A DNA stretch of 41,473 bases from Oleidesulfovibrio alaskensis DSM 16109 (GTDB lineage: Bacteria > Desulfobacterota > Desulfovibrionia > Desulfovibrionales > Desulfovibrionaceae). Location of the stretch: contig NZ_AXWQ01000018.1 in NCBI RefSeq assembly GCF_000482745.1, positions 1-41,473 of the forward strand, in the 5' to 3' direction. This document shows, in pieces, positions 34,243 through 41,473 of the stretch. Position 1 is the first letter of the stretch, and each line of letters opens with the position of its first letter. The notes under the pieces are model-generated. The model was not told the DNA's origin. It ran no database searches and saw only the letters and a list, made by a program, of their open reading frames with translations. The position numbers and the translations under genes were made by a program.

Positions 34243-34563
34243 ATAATTTCTCCGAAAAAGCAAAGGGCGGTTTCATGCCTGACTAGTACCCTGAACGAGG
34301 GCAAGGATTGATGATATTTTAGTCCTCAGGCGTGGCACTGCTGAACGCCTGTTATGCGTTCACCGGATGATAATGGCAAGTGCTGCCGCCGGTTTCGGCG
34401 GGTCAGGCTTGTGGAAAACGGACTTTCTGCCTTCCTGCACCATAAAGCTGTTATTCTATGGTTATGGTGCATTAGGATATTAGATTTTTGTCTGTATGCT
34501 TTTTACAGACGACAGGAAGCGTGCCGCGGCGTTGTGTTGCGGCACGCTGCGCGGACAGCGGGT
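34243..34563. other. Intergenic region, AT-rich in its middle
   Basis: 321 bases without a supported gene. There are two hairpins: GTCTGTA/TACAGAC (34491-34511) and GCGTGCCGC/GCGGCACGC (about 34528-34556), the latter without a T run. The first could be a weak stop for the DUF309 unit on the minus strand or the promoter area of the response regulator. Nothing more definite was seen. Confidence 0.35.
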
Positions 34564-34977
34564 TTATTGCGGGTCTGATGTCCTGTAGATAAAGGGAATC
34601 AGGTCGTCGGGCACGGGGGCTGTGGCCGATTGTTCAAAAAAATGCAGCAGTGTTTCAACCTGTCTGATGAAGTTGCCCAGACGCAGTCCCTTGCATGTTT
34701 CGGGAAATGACCTGAGATGCCCCAGACCCTTTGTGCACAGCCGCTGCGCGGCGTTGCGGTTGCCGCGGCGGTCGTGCCACAGGCCGGCGGCTATCTGCAG
34801 AACTCCCTGATACAGTTCGCGTTCGGGGCTGGTTTCCGCCAGCCACAGCATGTCCAGTATTTCATGGCTTTCGTACCAGTCGCCGGCGTTGAACATTTCC
34901 ACAGCTTCAAAAAGCTCGCGCATGGCGATGCCTTTGCACATGGGCCGCGTTTCGGTGAGATCTGTCATATGTTTCAT
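34564..34977 (-). CDS. DUF309-family protein
   Basis: 137 aa, small all-helical domain. Family pattern: FNAGDWYESHEILDMLWLAETSPERELYQGVLQIAAGLWHDRRGNRNAAQRLCTKGLGHL. The His-Glu in YESHE and the HDRRGN loop are the conserved positions. Function unknown in the family. ATG 34977 overlaps the tatD stop (ATGA), so the genes are coupled. In-frame ATGs at 34968 and later are alternatives. It is last of the unit from mtnA. Confidence 0.8.
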   Translation of the reverse strand: MKHMTDLTETRPMCKGIAMRELFEAVEMFNAGDWYESHEILDMLWLAETSPERELYQGVLQIAAGLWHDRRGNRNAAQRLCTKGLGHLRSFPETCKGLRLGNFIRQVETLLHFFEQSATAPVPDDLIPFIYRTSDPQ

Positions 34978-35804
34978 TGTATCCCGAAAAAGGCGCGGGC
35001 GTTGTTTCCGCACCGGGTCCAGAGTTCTGCGGGGTCGATTCCCAGACATCGGGCCACACAGGCCCCGGTGAATGCTGCCAGCGCGGGTTCGTTGCGTCTG
35101 CCGCGCCACGGTACGGGTGTCAGGTACGGGCAGTCTGTCTCCAGCATCAGTCTGTCTGCCGGTATGACAGAAAGCGCTTCACGCAGGGCGTTGTTGGCCG
35201 GATAGGTGACGGGGCCGGGAACGGAGACATGCCAGCCGTTGCGCACAATGCGTTCAGCCAGTGCCGTGTCCGCGCCGAAGCAGTGCCACAGCAAAGGACG
35301 TCCCGCAAACCCTTCCGCTTCAAGCAGCCGCACGGTGTCTTCGTCGGCATCGCGCGAATGAATGACCACGGGTTTGTCTATCTGAACGGCCATGCGCAAC
35401 TGCATGACAAAGGTTTTCTGCTGCAGTTCCCTCGGGTGGTCGTCCCAGTAGTAGTCCAGCCCTATTTCGCCCACGGCTTTCAGCCGCGGGTCAGTGGCAA
35501 AGGCCTGCTTCATGGCAGTGACGGCATTTTCGTCGCAGGCGTCGGCATCGCAGGGGTGCAGCCCCAGAATGAAAAAAACCTGCGGATAAGCGTCGAAAAG
35601 ATGGCGGTTTTGCGCCCATGCCTGAGGGCCCAGAAAAACCTGTCCGATGTGGGAGACGCCTGCTTCACGCGCACGGGTCAGTATTTCGTCAAGGTCGGGC
35701 CGCAGGGCGTCCAGATCCAGATGGGCATGGGAGTCCACACCGACCGGCGGAAGTCCGAGCGTATGCGCGGCAGGGGGCGGAGTTTTATGTTTGCTTTTTG
35801 ACAT
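34974..35804 (-). CDS. tatD: TatD-family metal-dependent DNase/hydrolase
   Basis: 276 aa. Metal sites SHAHLDLD (25-32), EIGLDYYW (with Glu), HSRDADEDT and ETDCPYLTPVPWRGRRNEP near the C terminus are all intact, as in TatD and YcfH enzymes. It probably degrades DNA 3' ends or other phosphoesters. The start 35804 (MSKSKHKTPP) is the last plausible ATG before the conserved region; the frame is open to 35882 but overlaps the upstream gene. Ribosome site is weak. It sits 22 bases after the glycosyltransferase stop. Confidence 0.9.
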   Translation of the reverse strand: MSKSKHKTPPPAAHTLGLPPVGVDSHAHLDLDALRPDLDEILTRAREAGVSHIGQVFLGPQAWAQNRHLFDAYPQVFFILGLHPCDADACDENAVTAMKQAFATDPRLKAVGEIGLDYYWDDHPRELQQKTFVMQLRMAVQIDKPVVIHSRDADEDTVRLLEAEGFAGRPLLWHCFGADTALAERIVRNGWHVSVPGPVTYPANNALREALSVIPADRLMLETDCPYLTPVPWRGRRNEPALAAFTGACVARCLGIDPAELWTRCGNNARAFFGIQ

Positions 35805-35826
35805 GGGCGGATATCCGGCGGACAGA

Positions 35827-36858
35827 CTAAGAGAATATGTTTCCGAGGGCGGCCTGCGACCACAGGTCGAGCACAGCCTCACGTTGTTTTTCCAGTGAAT
35901 AGTGCGAAACGGTTACCTGCGCATTTTTACGTACGGAGTCAAGAGGCGCGCAGGGCTCTGTGCGCGATGTTTCCACCAGTGATACCGCGTGTTCCAGCGC
36001 CAGCGCCGCGGCGGGCACATCTGCGTCTGCGGCAAAAAAACCGTTACCGTCCCACGGCGTTTCATGTGGCGGACGCATGGGCCACCACGGGGTGTAGCCC
36101 TGCGGCATGGCCTGCCGCATGTAGTCCCAGCCGCCCATGCCTGAAAAGCCTGTTACCACGCAGCCGCAGGCCATGGCCTCCAGCGGTGGCAGCGGACAGC
36201 CTTCGGGAAAACCAGTGGCAAGAAAAATATCGGCCTGACGCAGCTCTTCCGCCACCTGCCGGTGCGTCAGCCCGTGCAGTTCGCGCCACTCAACCTGTGC
36301 ACCGCCGTGCTGTGCCCGCCGTGCTTCAAAAAATTCCCGTATGCGTACGGCCAGAGCTTTGTTTTTGCGGGGCATCCATGCAATGCGCACCGGACCGTCC
36401 GGTCTGGCGGCAGGAGCGTGGAACAGCGCAGTGTCTATGCCCGGGCGCAGTACCGGTCCCTGTCTGCCGGTGGCTTCACGCGTGAACCATGCCACCGGCT
36501 GTGAAACATTGAGAAAAGAGACCGGAAGCCTGTTCCAGTGCACCCCCTGCGGCAGAGCGGAAAGCAGATAGGCCCAGTTCTGCACATACACGACGGAACG
36601 CGCACCGGCCTGAAGTCCGGGGGTCAGGGCGTTTACCCATCCTTCGGGTACCAGCCAGATGTCCTGCGGCGTCAGACGCAGGCTGTCCCACCGTACAACG
36701 GGAATATCCGCATGGTCGTCTCCGGCGGGCATGGTGTCTTCACGGGGGACAAGACATACCCCGTAACCGCCCTGATGCAGATGCCGGGCCAGCTGAAGCA
36801 GCACGGCGGTGCCTCCGGTGGCTTTTTTCAGCGGGGGAATGAAAATGCAGGTGCGCAT
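35827..36858 (-). CDS. Glycosyltransferase, GT-B fold (GT4-like)
   Basis: 343 aa. An N-terminal nucleotide-binding-like half starts CIFIPPLKKATGGTAVLLQLARHL. The C-terminal half has WMPRKNKALAVRIREFF and the donor-binding ExxxxxxxE motif GFPEGCPLPPLEAMACG followed by GFSGMGGWDYM. So it likely transfers a sugar from a nucleotide donor to an envelope or secreted glycan. Two ATGs compete: 36861 (AGGAG only three bases upstream) and 36858 (spacing six, preferred). Gene order with mtnA, tatD and DUF309 gives no hint of substrate. Confidence 0.85.
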   Translation of the reverse strand: MRTCIFIPPLKKATGGTAVLLQLARHLHQGGYGVCLVPREDTMPAGDDHADIPVVRWDSLRLTPQDIWLVPEGWVNALTPGLQAGARSVVYVQNWAYLLSALPQGVHWNRLPVSFLNVSQPVAWFTREATGRQGPVLRPGIDTALFHAPAARPDGPVRIAWMPRKNKALAVRIREFFEARRAQHGGAQVEWRELHGLTHRQVAEELRQADIFLATGFPEGCPLPPLEAMACGCVVTGFSGMGGWDYMRQAMPQGYTPWWPMRPPHETPWDGNGFFAADADVPAAALALEHAVSLVETSRTEPCAPLDSVRKNAQVTVSHYSLEKQREAVLDLWSQAALGNIFS

Positions 36859-36935
36859 CATGTGCTCCTGTGCGTGGCGGTGCAGTCGGAATACTGTTTT
36901 GCTGCGGGGCGGACTGATGGCCGCCCCGCGGAAGG

Positions 36936-38003
36936 TTATGATCTGTCTTTGTCTGCGGCGGCAAAGGCCCGGGCAATGCTGGCCGTATACGGGGGGCGCA
37001 GCACGCCCTGCTCAGTCACGATGCCTGCGATAAGGTGCGCGGGTGTGACATCAAAGGCGTAGTTGTATACGGGTACGCCTTCGGGCGTTATGCGGGTTTC
37101 CCCCACATGTGTCACCTCTTCCGCCGGGCGTTCTTCGATGGGTATCTGCTTTCCGGAGGGCGTGGCACGGTCGATGGTGGAAAGAGGGGCGGCCACATAG
37201 AAAGGGATGCCGTGTTCGCGGGCCAGCAGGGCCACGGAATAGGTGCCTATCTTGTTGGCGGCATCGCCGTTGGCCGCAATGCGGTCGGCTCCCACAACCA
37301 CTTTCTGCACCATGCCGCGCTGCATCAGCAGGCCGCATGCGTTGTCGCACGCCACGGTTACGGGAATACCGTCCTTGTGCAGTTCGTATGCCGTCAGACG
37401 TGCACCCTGCAGAAACGGCCGTGTTTCGTTGGCGATAACGGTTATACCGGTCCTGCCGGCATCCACTGCCCCGCGTACCACACCCAGCGCCGTGCCGTAA
37501 CCTGCTGTGGCCAGCGCACCGGCGTTGCAGTGGGTCATTATACAGTCATTATCCTGTATCAGCGTGGCTCCGTGTCTGCCTATGGCTCGGTTGATGCTTT
37601 TGTCCTCTTCGTGGATGGCTTCTGCCTCGTCCAGCCACCGTGCGATAAGGGTGTTCAGGTCGGGGTCGCCCATGCTTTTCCAGACAGAGCGCATGCGTTC
37701 CACGGCCCAGCGCAGGTTGACCGCCGTGGGGCGTGCCTGTGCCAGTTTTTCAAGCAGGGTATCCAGTTCTTTCTGCCATTGCGCGTGCGGGGCGGGATGA
37801 CCTGCCTCATACGCGGCAAGGCAGCAGCCGTAGGCCGCGGTGACGCCTATGGCCGGTGCGCCGCGCACCACCATGGTCTGCAGAGCGTAAATGGTGTCAG
37901 CCACGTCGTTGCAGTAAAAATCTTCTTCCACGGTGGGCAGCACGCGCTGGTCCAGCAGGATGAGCGTTCTGTCCTGCCGCGAGTATCGGATATGGGTCTC
38001 CAT
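36936..38003 (-). CDS. mtnA: S-methyl-5-thioribose-1-phosphate isomerase (methionine salvage)
   Basis: 355 aa. It converts methylthioribose-1-phosphate to methylthioribulose-1-phosphate in methionine salvage. Blocks: MVVRGAPAIGVTAAYG, NLRWAVERM, THCNAGALATAGYGTALGVV (catalytic Cys), NETRPFLQGARLTAYEL and VVVGADRIAANGDAANKIGTY (catalytic Asp). Usual length. Start 38003 (METHIRY) has CGGAG about 11 bases away; upstream open frame to 38258 has no support. The first gene of the minus-strand series. Confidence 0.95.
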   Translation of the reverse strand: METHIRYSRQDRTLILLDQRVLPTVEEDFYCNDVADTIYALQTMVVRGAPAIGVTAAYGCCLAAYEAGHPAPHAQWQKELDTLLEKLAQARPTAVNLRWAVERMRSVWKSMGDPDLNTLIARWLDEAEAIHEEDKSINRAIGRHGATLIQDNDCIMTHCNAGALATAGYGTALGVVRGAVDAGRTGITVIANETRPFLQGARLTAYELHKDGIPVTVACDNACGLLMQRGMVQKVVVGADRIAANGDAANKIGTYSVALLAREHGIPFYVAAPLSTIDRATPSGKQIPIEERPAEEVTHVGETRITPEGVPVYNYAFDVTPAHLIAGIVTEQGVLRPPYTASIARAFAAADKDRS

Positions 38004-38278
38004 GGTATGTGATTCTCCGGAGCGGTATATGATGACAGGGAATGCGCCGCATGCGGGACATGGAATCCCGTCGGCATTGTTATGCAATATATGCCACGGT
38101 GTAGCCTTATGGAGGGCTTGCTGGCAACCCCGGCTGCAGAGTGCGGGTGGTACACATTGCCCTGCGGTACGCTTCGGTCTATTATGTTCCGGCAACTGAT
38201 AAAGGAAAACGGCATGATGCATATATATGGAAAAGATGCGCCCCCCCGCGGGCACCAAAGCGCCGCGGCGGAGGCTGC

Positions 38279-39514
38279 ATGGTGAATGCTGCCGCGGTGG
38301 GCAGGCTGCTGGCGGTGCCGCTGGGACTATTTGCGGCGGCGGCTCTGGCCGGTCTGTTTATGAATACGCTGCCGCCTTCCGCCGGAGAGGTGGCCCCCTA
38401 TGCGGCGTGGGCGGCTCTGGCCGGGGGAATGCCTCTGGCGGAGCGCTTCAGAAGAAGCCGCGCCGTTTTTGTTCTGCTGCTGGGGTGCGGCGTGTTTCTG
38501 TTGCTGTACAATGTGCTTCCGGCGCTGGGCGACGCCACCCGCGTGCGGCTGTGGTACGGCATTGTGCTTACCCTGCTGCCCTGCAATCTGCTGCTGTTTG
38601 CCTTTCTGGAAGACAGAGGGGTTTTTTCGCGCTGGGGCATGGGCATGCTTGCATGGCTGCTGGGGCAGTTCATGACGGCGGCCTTTATTGTGCGCGGCGG
38701 CGGTGTGCTGCTGGCGACATCGCTGGGCAGAACCATGCAGCGCGCTGTGGAGGGCTGGGTTTATGCCTCTCCCCTGCCCGGCTGGTTCGACAGCTGGACT
38801 CCGCTCACGCAGCCTGCCCTGCTGCTTGTGCTGCTTGCTGCCGTGGTGCTTGTGGTGCGTGTCGTCCGGCTGGAAGACGGCTTCAGTGCAAGTCTGCTGG
38901 GCACTCTGCTCAGCCTGACAGCCGCGTTTCACGCTGTGGGCAACGGGCCGGTGGTCAGCCTGTTTGTGGCCGCGGCCGGTGCCGCCCAGCTGACAGCATT
39001 ATTCCGCGATTCCTACAGCATGGCTTTTGTGGACGAGCTAACCGAGGTACCGTCGCGGCGTGCGCTGATGGCGGATGCGAAAAAGCTGGGCGGAAGCTAT
39101 TGCGTGGCCATGGCCGATGTGGATCATTTCAAAGCTTTTAATGATACATACGGCCACGATGTGGGCGATGACGTGCTGCGTATGGTGGCTGCGCGGCTGG
39201 CCGGAGTGGACGGCGGCAAGGTGTACCGTTATGGCGGCGAAGAGTTCACCATTCTGTTTCCACGTCTGGGCAAAGCCGAAGCCAGACCCCATCTTGAAGC
39301 CGTGCGGGAGGCTGTGGCAGCCATACCTTTCCGCATCCGTACCCGTAACAAAAGTGCCAAGGTGGTGCGCGATAAGTCAGTCACCGTGACTGTGAGCATC
39401 GGGCTGGCGCAGCGCGAAGACGGCGAAGACGACTTTGAATCGGTGCTGAAAAAAGCGGATAAAGCCTTATACAAGGCCAAAAAGGCAGGCAGAAACAAAG
39501 TCGCTCTGCTGTGA
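38279..39514 (+). CDS. Membrane-anchored diguanylate cyclase (GGDEF domain)
   Basis: 411 aa. Several TM helices fill the first 245 residues (about 5-28, 42-52, 61-82, 92-110, 120-150, 180-197, 205-240). The GGDEF domain (about 248-411) starts DELTEVPSRRALM and contains MADVDHFKAFNDTYGHDVGDDVL, then GGEEF (319-323), an active form for making cyclic di-GMP. The RxxD inhibitory site, five residues before GGEEF, is absent (VDGG), so product feedback through the primary I-site is not expected. ATG 38279 with GGAGG four bases before it; the adjacent GTG is an alternative start. It is divergent from mtnA. Confidence 0.93.
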   Translation: MVNAAAVGRLLAVPLGLFAAAALAGLFMNTLPPSAGEVAPYAAWAALAGGMPLAERFRRSRAVFVLLLGCGVFLLLYNVLPALGDATRVRLWYGIVLTLLPCNLLLFAFLEDRGVFSRWGMGMLAWLLGQFMTAAFIVRGGGVLLATSLGRTMQRAVEGWVYASPLPGWFDSWTPLTQPALLLVLLAAVVLVVRVVRLEDGFSASLLGTLLSLTAAFHAVGNGPVVSLFVAAAGAAQLTALFRDSYSMAFVDELTEVPSRRALMADAKKLGGSYCVAMADVDHFKAFNDTYGHDVGDDVLRMVAARLAGVDGGKVYRYGGEEFTILFPRLGKAEARPHLEAVREAVAAIPFRIRTRNKSAKVVRDKSVTVTVSIGLAQREDGEDDFESVLKKADKALYKAKKAGRNKVALL

Positions 39515-39595
39515 ACGGCCCTGTCCTGCCTGTCTGTCCTGTCAGGCGTGCGGCGTTGTGCGTGTTTGCCGGTCGCGCCCTGTGGCATTTGTTGC

Positions 39596-39624
39596 TTGAC
39601 AACCAGCGCTGCTGCTCATAAAGT
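39596..39624 (+). promoter_or_regulatory. Promoter of the trp leader-trpB unit
   Basis: TTGACA (39596-39601), exact match, 17-base spacer, and TAAAGT (39619-39624), four of six. The expected start of transcription falls at about 39631, practically at the leader ATG at 39632. Confidence 0.75.
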
Positions 39625-39631
39625 CCTTTCT

Positions 39632-39703
39632 ATGATTATCGACATTCCTTTTACTCATTCCGCACCTTGGTGGTGGCGCCTGAACGGGCGTCGTGGTGTG
39701 TAG
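39632..39703 (+). CDS. trpL: trp operon leader peptide with three consecutive Trp codons
   Basis: 23 residues, MIIDIPFTHSAPWWWRLNGR and three more, with three adjacent TGG codons at 39668-39676. This is the hallmark of ribosome-controlled attenuation: when charged tRNA-Trp is short the ribosome stalls there and the downstream terminator does not form. The stop TAG is at 39701. There is no Shine-Dalgarno sequence upstream, and the promoter leaves room for only a few bases of 5' leader, so the peptide may be read from a leaderless transcript. Confidence 0.85.
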   Translation: MIIDIPFTHSAPWWWRLNGRRGV

Positions 39704-39741
39704 TGGCCGGTAATCAGTAAGAACTATCGGAATTTCAGCAC

Positions 39742-39780
39742 AAAACCGCGGCAGGAAAGCATCTGACCGCGGTTTTTTTG
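39742..39780 (+). terminator. trp attenuator terminator
   Basis: Stem AAAACCGCGG (39742-39751) with CCGCGGTTTT (39767-39776), an inner CAG/CTG pair, and a run of seven T ending at 39779. It is about 40 bases after the leader stop and 55 before the trpB start. A weaker hairpin, CCGGTA...TATCGG (39707-39730), lies between leader and terminator and may compete with or form part of the antiterminator; the exact folding was not computed. Confidence 0.85.
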
Positions 39781-39834
39781 TGGTCTTGCATATCTGCCGG
39801 CAACAAGCCTTTTGCTTTCACTCAGGAGTATACC

Positions 39835-41037
39835 ATGACCAGCGTTCCCTCTGCTGACGGATTTTTCGGCGCTTACGGCGGCCAGTATGTGCCGGATTCG
39901 CTCAAACCCATTCTGGACGAGCTTGCCGCCACGTTTGAACGGTACAGAAACGACCCCGGGTTTCTGGAGGAATTCAACTACTACCTTACCCGCTACTCGG
40001 GCCGCGAGACACCGCTGTATCTTTGTGCCAATCTGACACGGCGCCTCGGCGGGGCCAAAATATATCTCAAGCGCGAGGATCTGAACCATCTGGGTGCCCA
40101 TAAGGTCAACAACACCATCGGGCAGATTCTGCTGGCCAAGCGCATGGGCAAAAAGAAAATCATCGCCGAAACAGGTGCCGGACAGCATGGCGTGGCCACT
40201 GCGGCGACAGCCGCGCTGATGGGCATGGAGTGCACCATATATATGGGGGCGGAAGACGTGGAGCGTCAGAAGCTCAATGTGTTCCGCATGCAGATGATGG
40301 GAGCCCGAGTGGTTCCCGCAACAAGCGGCCAGCAGACTCTTAAGGAAGCCGTCGACGAAGCTCTTGCCGCCTGGATACGCGAAGCCGATACAACGTTCTA
40401 TCTGCTGGGTTCGGCCGTGGGGCCGCATCCCTTCCCGCTTATGGTACGAGAATTCCAGTCCGTCATAGGGCGTGAGCTGCGGGCCCAGATGCTGGAAGCC
40501 GAAGGCCGTCTGCCGGATTACTGCATCGCCTGCGTGGGCGGCGGTTCCAATGCCATCGGCATGTTTTCCGGTTTCATCAATGATGACGGCGTGCGTCTTG
40601 TGGGGGTGGAACCGGCGGGCCGCGGGCTTGAATACGGTGACCACGCCGCCACGCTGTGCTTAGGTGAACCGGGTGTCATGCATGGCTTTAATTCATATAT
40701 GCTGAAGGATCAGGCAGGAGAGCCTGCGGCCGTGTACTCCATTTCCGCCGGGCTGGACTATCCCGGAGTGGGACCCGAGCACAGCCACCTTAAAGATCTG
40801 GGCCGTGCGGAATATGTAAATGCCAGCGATGCGGAGGCGCTCAGCGCATTTTTCGATCTGTCGCGTACAGAAGGCATCATACCTGCGCTGGAGTCAGCCC
40901 ACGCACTGGCATACGCCATGCGTCTTGCGCCGACCCTGTCTTCCGACAAGATCATAGCAGTGAACCTGTCGGGCCGCGGCGACAAGGACGTGGCACAGGT
41001 GGAACGCATGGTCAGAGAGGGGCTTGTGACGCCATAA
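39835..41037 (+). CDS. trpB: Tryptophan synthase beta subunit
   Basis: 400 aa, TrpB1-type. It joins indole and serine to make tryptophan with pyridoxal phosphate. Lys90 in HLGAHKVNNT is the PLP lysine, Glu112 in AETGAGQHG is the catalytic glutamate, and GGGSNAIGMF and GRGLEYGDHAAT are the phosphate and COMM-domain-side motifs. AGGAG lies eight bases before ATG 39835. No trpA follows: the next feature is a terminator and then the rRNA leader. So this is a stand-alone copy, under its own attenuator; trpA and other trp genes must be elsewhere. Confidence 0.96.
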   Translation: MTSVPSADGFFGAYGGQYVPDSLKPILDELAATFERYRNDPGFLEEFNYYLTRYSGRETPLYLCANLTRRLGGAKIYLKREDLNHLGAHKVNNTIGQILLAKRMGKKKIIAETGAGQHGVATAATAALMGMECTIYMGAEDVERQKLNVFRMQMMGARVVPATSGQQTLKEAVDEALAAWIREADTTFYLLGSAVGPHPFPLMVREFQSVIGRELRAQMLEAEGRLPDYCIACVGGGSNAIGMFSGFINDDGVRLVGVEPAGRGLEYGDHAATLCLGEPGVMHGFNSYMLKDQAGEPAAVYSISAGLDYPGVGPEHSHLKDLGRAEYVNASDAEALSAFFDLSRTEGIIPALESAHALAYAMRLAPTLSSDKIIAVNLSGRGDKDVAQVERMVREGLVTP

Positions 41038-41072
41038 GGCTTTTCGGCCCGGCTTTTGTGAAAGTGTAAAGG

Positions 41073-41101
41073 AAGAGGCGGCCTTTTGCCGCCTCTTTTT
41101 A
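41073..41101 (+). terminator. Terminator of trpB
   Basis: A 10-bp stem AAGAGGCGGC (41073-41082) and GCCGCCTCTT (41088-41097), followed by T residues. It lies 36 bases after the stop, and insulates trpB from the rRNA promoters. Confidence 0.92.
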
Positions 41102-41153
41102 TATAATAAAATCAGATTGTTGTCAGAAAAGTAGAAAAAGTTTAAAAAACTTG

Positions 41154-41182
41154 TTGACTCCGGAGGGGTTCTCCCATAGAAC
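41154..41182 (+). promoter_or_regulatory. rRNA operon promoter P1
   Basis: TTGACT (41154-41159), 17-base spacer, TAGAAC (41177-41182). An A-rich tract (about 41126-41150) just before it could serve as an UP element. Downstream lies a repeated CGACGCGAGAGA motif (about 41191 and 41209) of unknown meaning. Confidence 0.7.
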
Positions 41183-41243
41183 CTCCCTCTCGACGCGAGA
41201 GAGCAGCCACGACGCGAGAGAACGTAAGTGATCTCAGGAGGTT

Positions 41244-41374
41244 GCCTTAAGCGAGTTCTTTTAAAGTCTGTGGGTCGGAGCGGAAACAATTTTTTAAAAA
41301 AGTTGTTGACGGACAGAGCGCAAGTCGCTAGGTTCAAATTTCGCACTGGCGAAAAGGCACAGGCCTTAAGCGAG
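41244..41374 (+). repeat. Direct repeat GCCTTAAGCGAG in the rRNA leader
   Basis: The 12-base word occurs at 41244-41255 and 41363-41374, 119 bases apart, each placed downstream of one of the two promoters. The tandem promoters with similar 3' words suggest the leader arose by duplication. Confidence 0.7.
41306..41334 (+). promoter_or_regulatory. rRNA operon promoter P2
   Basis: TTGACG (41306-41311), 17-base spacer, TAGGTT (41329-41334), with an A/T-rich upstream tract (41286-41301). Weak -10 but clear context. Both promoters point towards the 16S gene. Confidence 0.65.
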
Positions 41375-41380
41375 CGTAAA

Positions 41381-41392
41381 GCTCTTTGACAA
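41381..41392 (+). promoter_or_regulatory. boxA antitermination element of the rRNA leader
   Basis: GCTCTTTGACAA closely resembles the boxA consensus TGCTCTTTAACA, bound by NusB/NusE for antitermination of rRNA transcripts. It is followed by TTAAATA. A hairpin GCCATA...TATGGC (about 41435-41455) lies between boxA and 16S. Confidence 0.75.
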
Positions 41393-41463
41393 TTAAATAG
41401 CGAGTTGGACAGGAAATAAGTTCAGCTTTATTTTGGCCATAGAATTTTATGGCTTCAGTTTTC

Positions 41464-41473
41464 TAACTGGAGA
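41464..41473 (+). rRNA. Start of 16S ribosomal RNA (partial, runs off the window)
   Basis: TAACTGGAGA lines up with the first ten bases of E. coli 16S rRNA (AAATTGAAGA), which continue as GTTTGATC; the preceding promoters and boxA support it. Only ten bases are inside, so the exact 5' end is inferred. Confidence 0.6.

Noticed and set aside
38080..38170. Riboswitch-like words (GGAGGGC, GGCAACCCCGGC, GGTGG) near mtnA, a SAM-salvage gene
   Set aside because: They lie on the plus strand, opposite to mtnA, and do not form the S-box, SAM-IV or cyclic di-GMP (GEMM) core with the correct order and spacing.
41331..41360. Possible tRNA-like T-loop (GGTTCAAATTTCGCACTGGC) in the rRNA leader
   Set aside because: No acceptor stem, anticodon arm or CCA end can be folded around it; it overlaps the P2 -10 region.

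Overview
The window (about 41.5 kb, GC-rich) reads as a stretch of core chromosome from an anaerobic, Gram-negative deltaproteobacterium, most likely a member of the Desulfovibrionaceae. This is inferred from the gene content: a four-gene 2-oxoacid:ferredoxin oxidoreductase with its own dicluster ferredoxin, a PyrK/PyrD (NAD-linked) dihydroorotate dehydrogenase, a two-domain PutA, lipoprotein and TAT signals, dnaX-ebfC-recR synteny and short palindromic dispersed repeats. No species assignment is proven here. There is no prophage, transposase, CRISPR array or tRNA gene that I can see.

Layout. 0.2-5.2 kb (minus strand): a slipin/NfeD membrane-proteolysis pair, then a lipoprotein-coaBC-glycosylase-fold operon with overlapping genes. 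5.5-9.5 kb (plus): queA, then the ferredoxin/alpha/beta/gamma genes of a VorB-type 2-oxoacid:ferredoxin oxidoreductase, followed by a 16-bp parS-like palindrome and a strong terminator. 9.7-14.3 kb: a spore-photolyase-like radical SAM gene, a tandem universal stress protein, a YqhD-like alcohol dehydrogenase, and an AT-richer patch carrying a signal-peptidase-like gene with altered catalytic motifs. 14.4-19.6 kb (minus): putA and pyrKD. 20-25.4 kb: a U32 protein, a degenerate ADP-ribosylglycohydrolase, an unknown cytosolic protein and the GTPase gene der. 25.5-27.9 kb (minus): a two-gene unit coding for a Csd4/Pgp1-type peptidoglycan carboxypeptidase and a TAT-exported M15-like carboxypeptidase, a good candidate for cell-curvature enzymes. 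28.1-31.8 kb (plus): ilvE, dnaX, ebfC, recR.

31.97-32.42 kb holds two near-identical 226-bp tandem copies of a palindrome-rich repeat, a third diverged copy of which lies inverted at the very start of the window. 32.5-38 kb: an M48 protease, a single-domain response regulator, and a minus-strand series mtnA, glycosyltransferase, tatD, DUF309. 38.3-41.5 kb (plus): a membrane diguanylate cyclase, then a stand-alone trpB preceded by a trp leader peptide with three consecutive Trp codons and an attenuator terminator, and finally the tandem promoters, boxA and first few bases of a ribosomal RNA operon whose 16S gene runs off the end.

Most genes are ordinary housekeeping or anaerobic metabolism. 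The items most worth a second look are the Csd4-like/M15-like pair, the attenuated stand-alone trpB with an apparently leaderless leader peptide, the parS-like site, the altered signal peptidase homologue and the repeat family.
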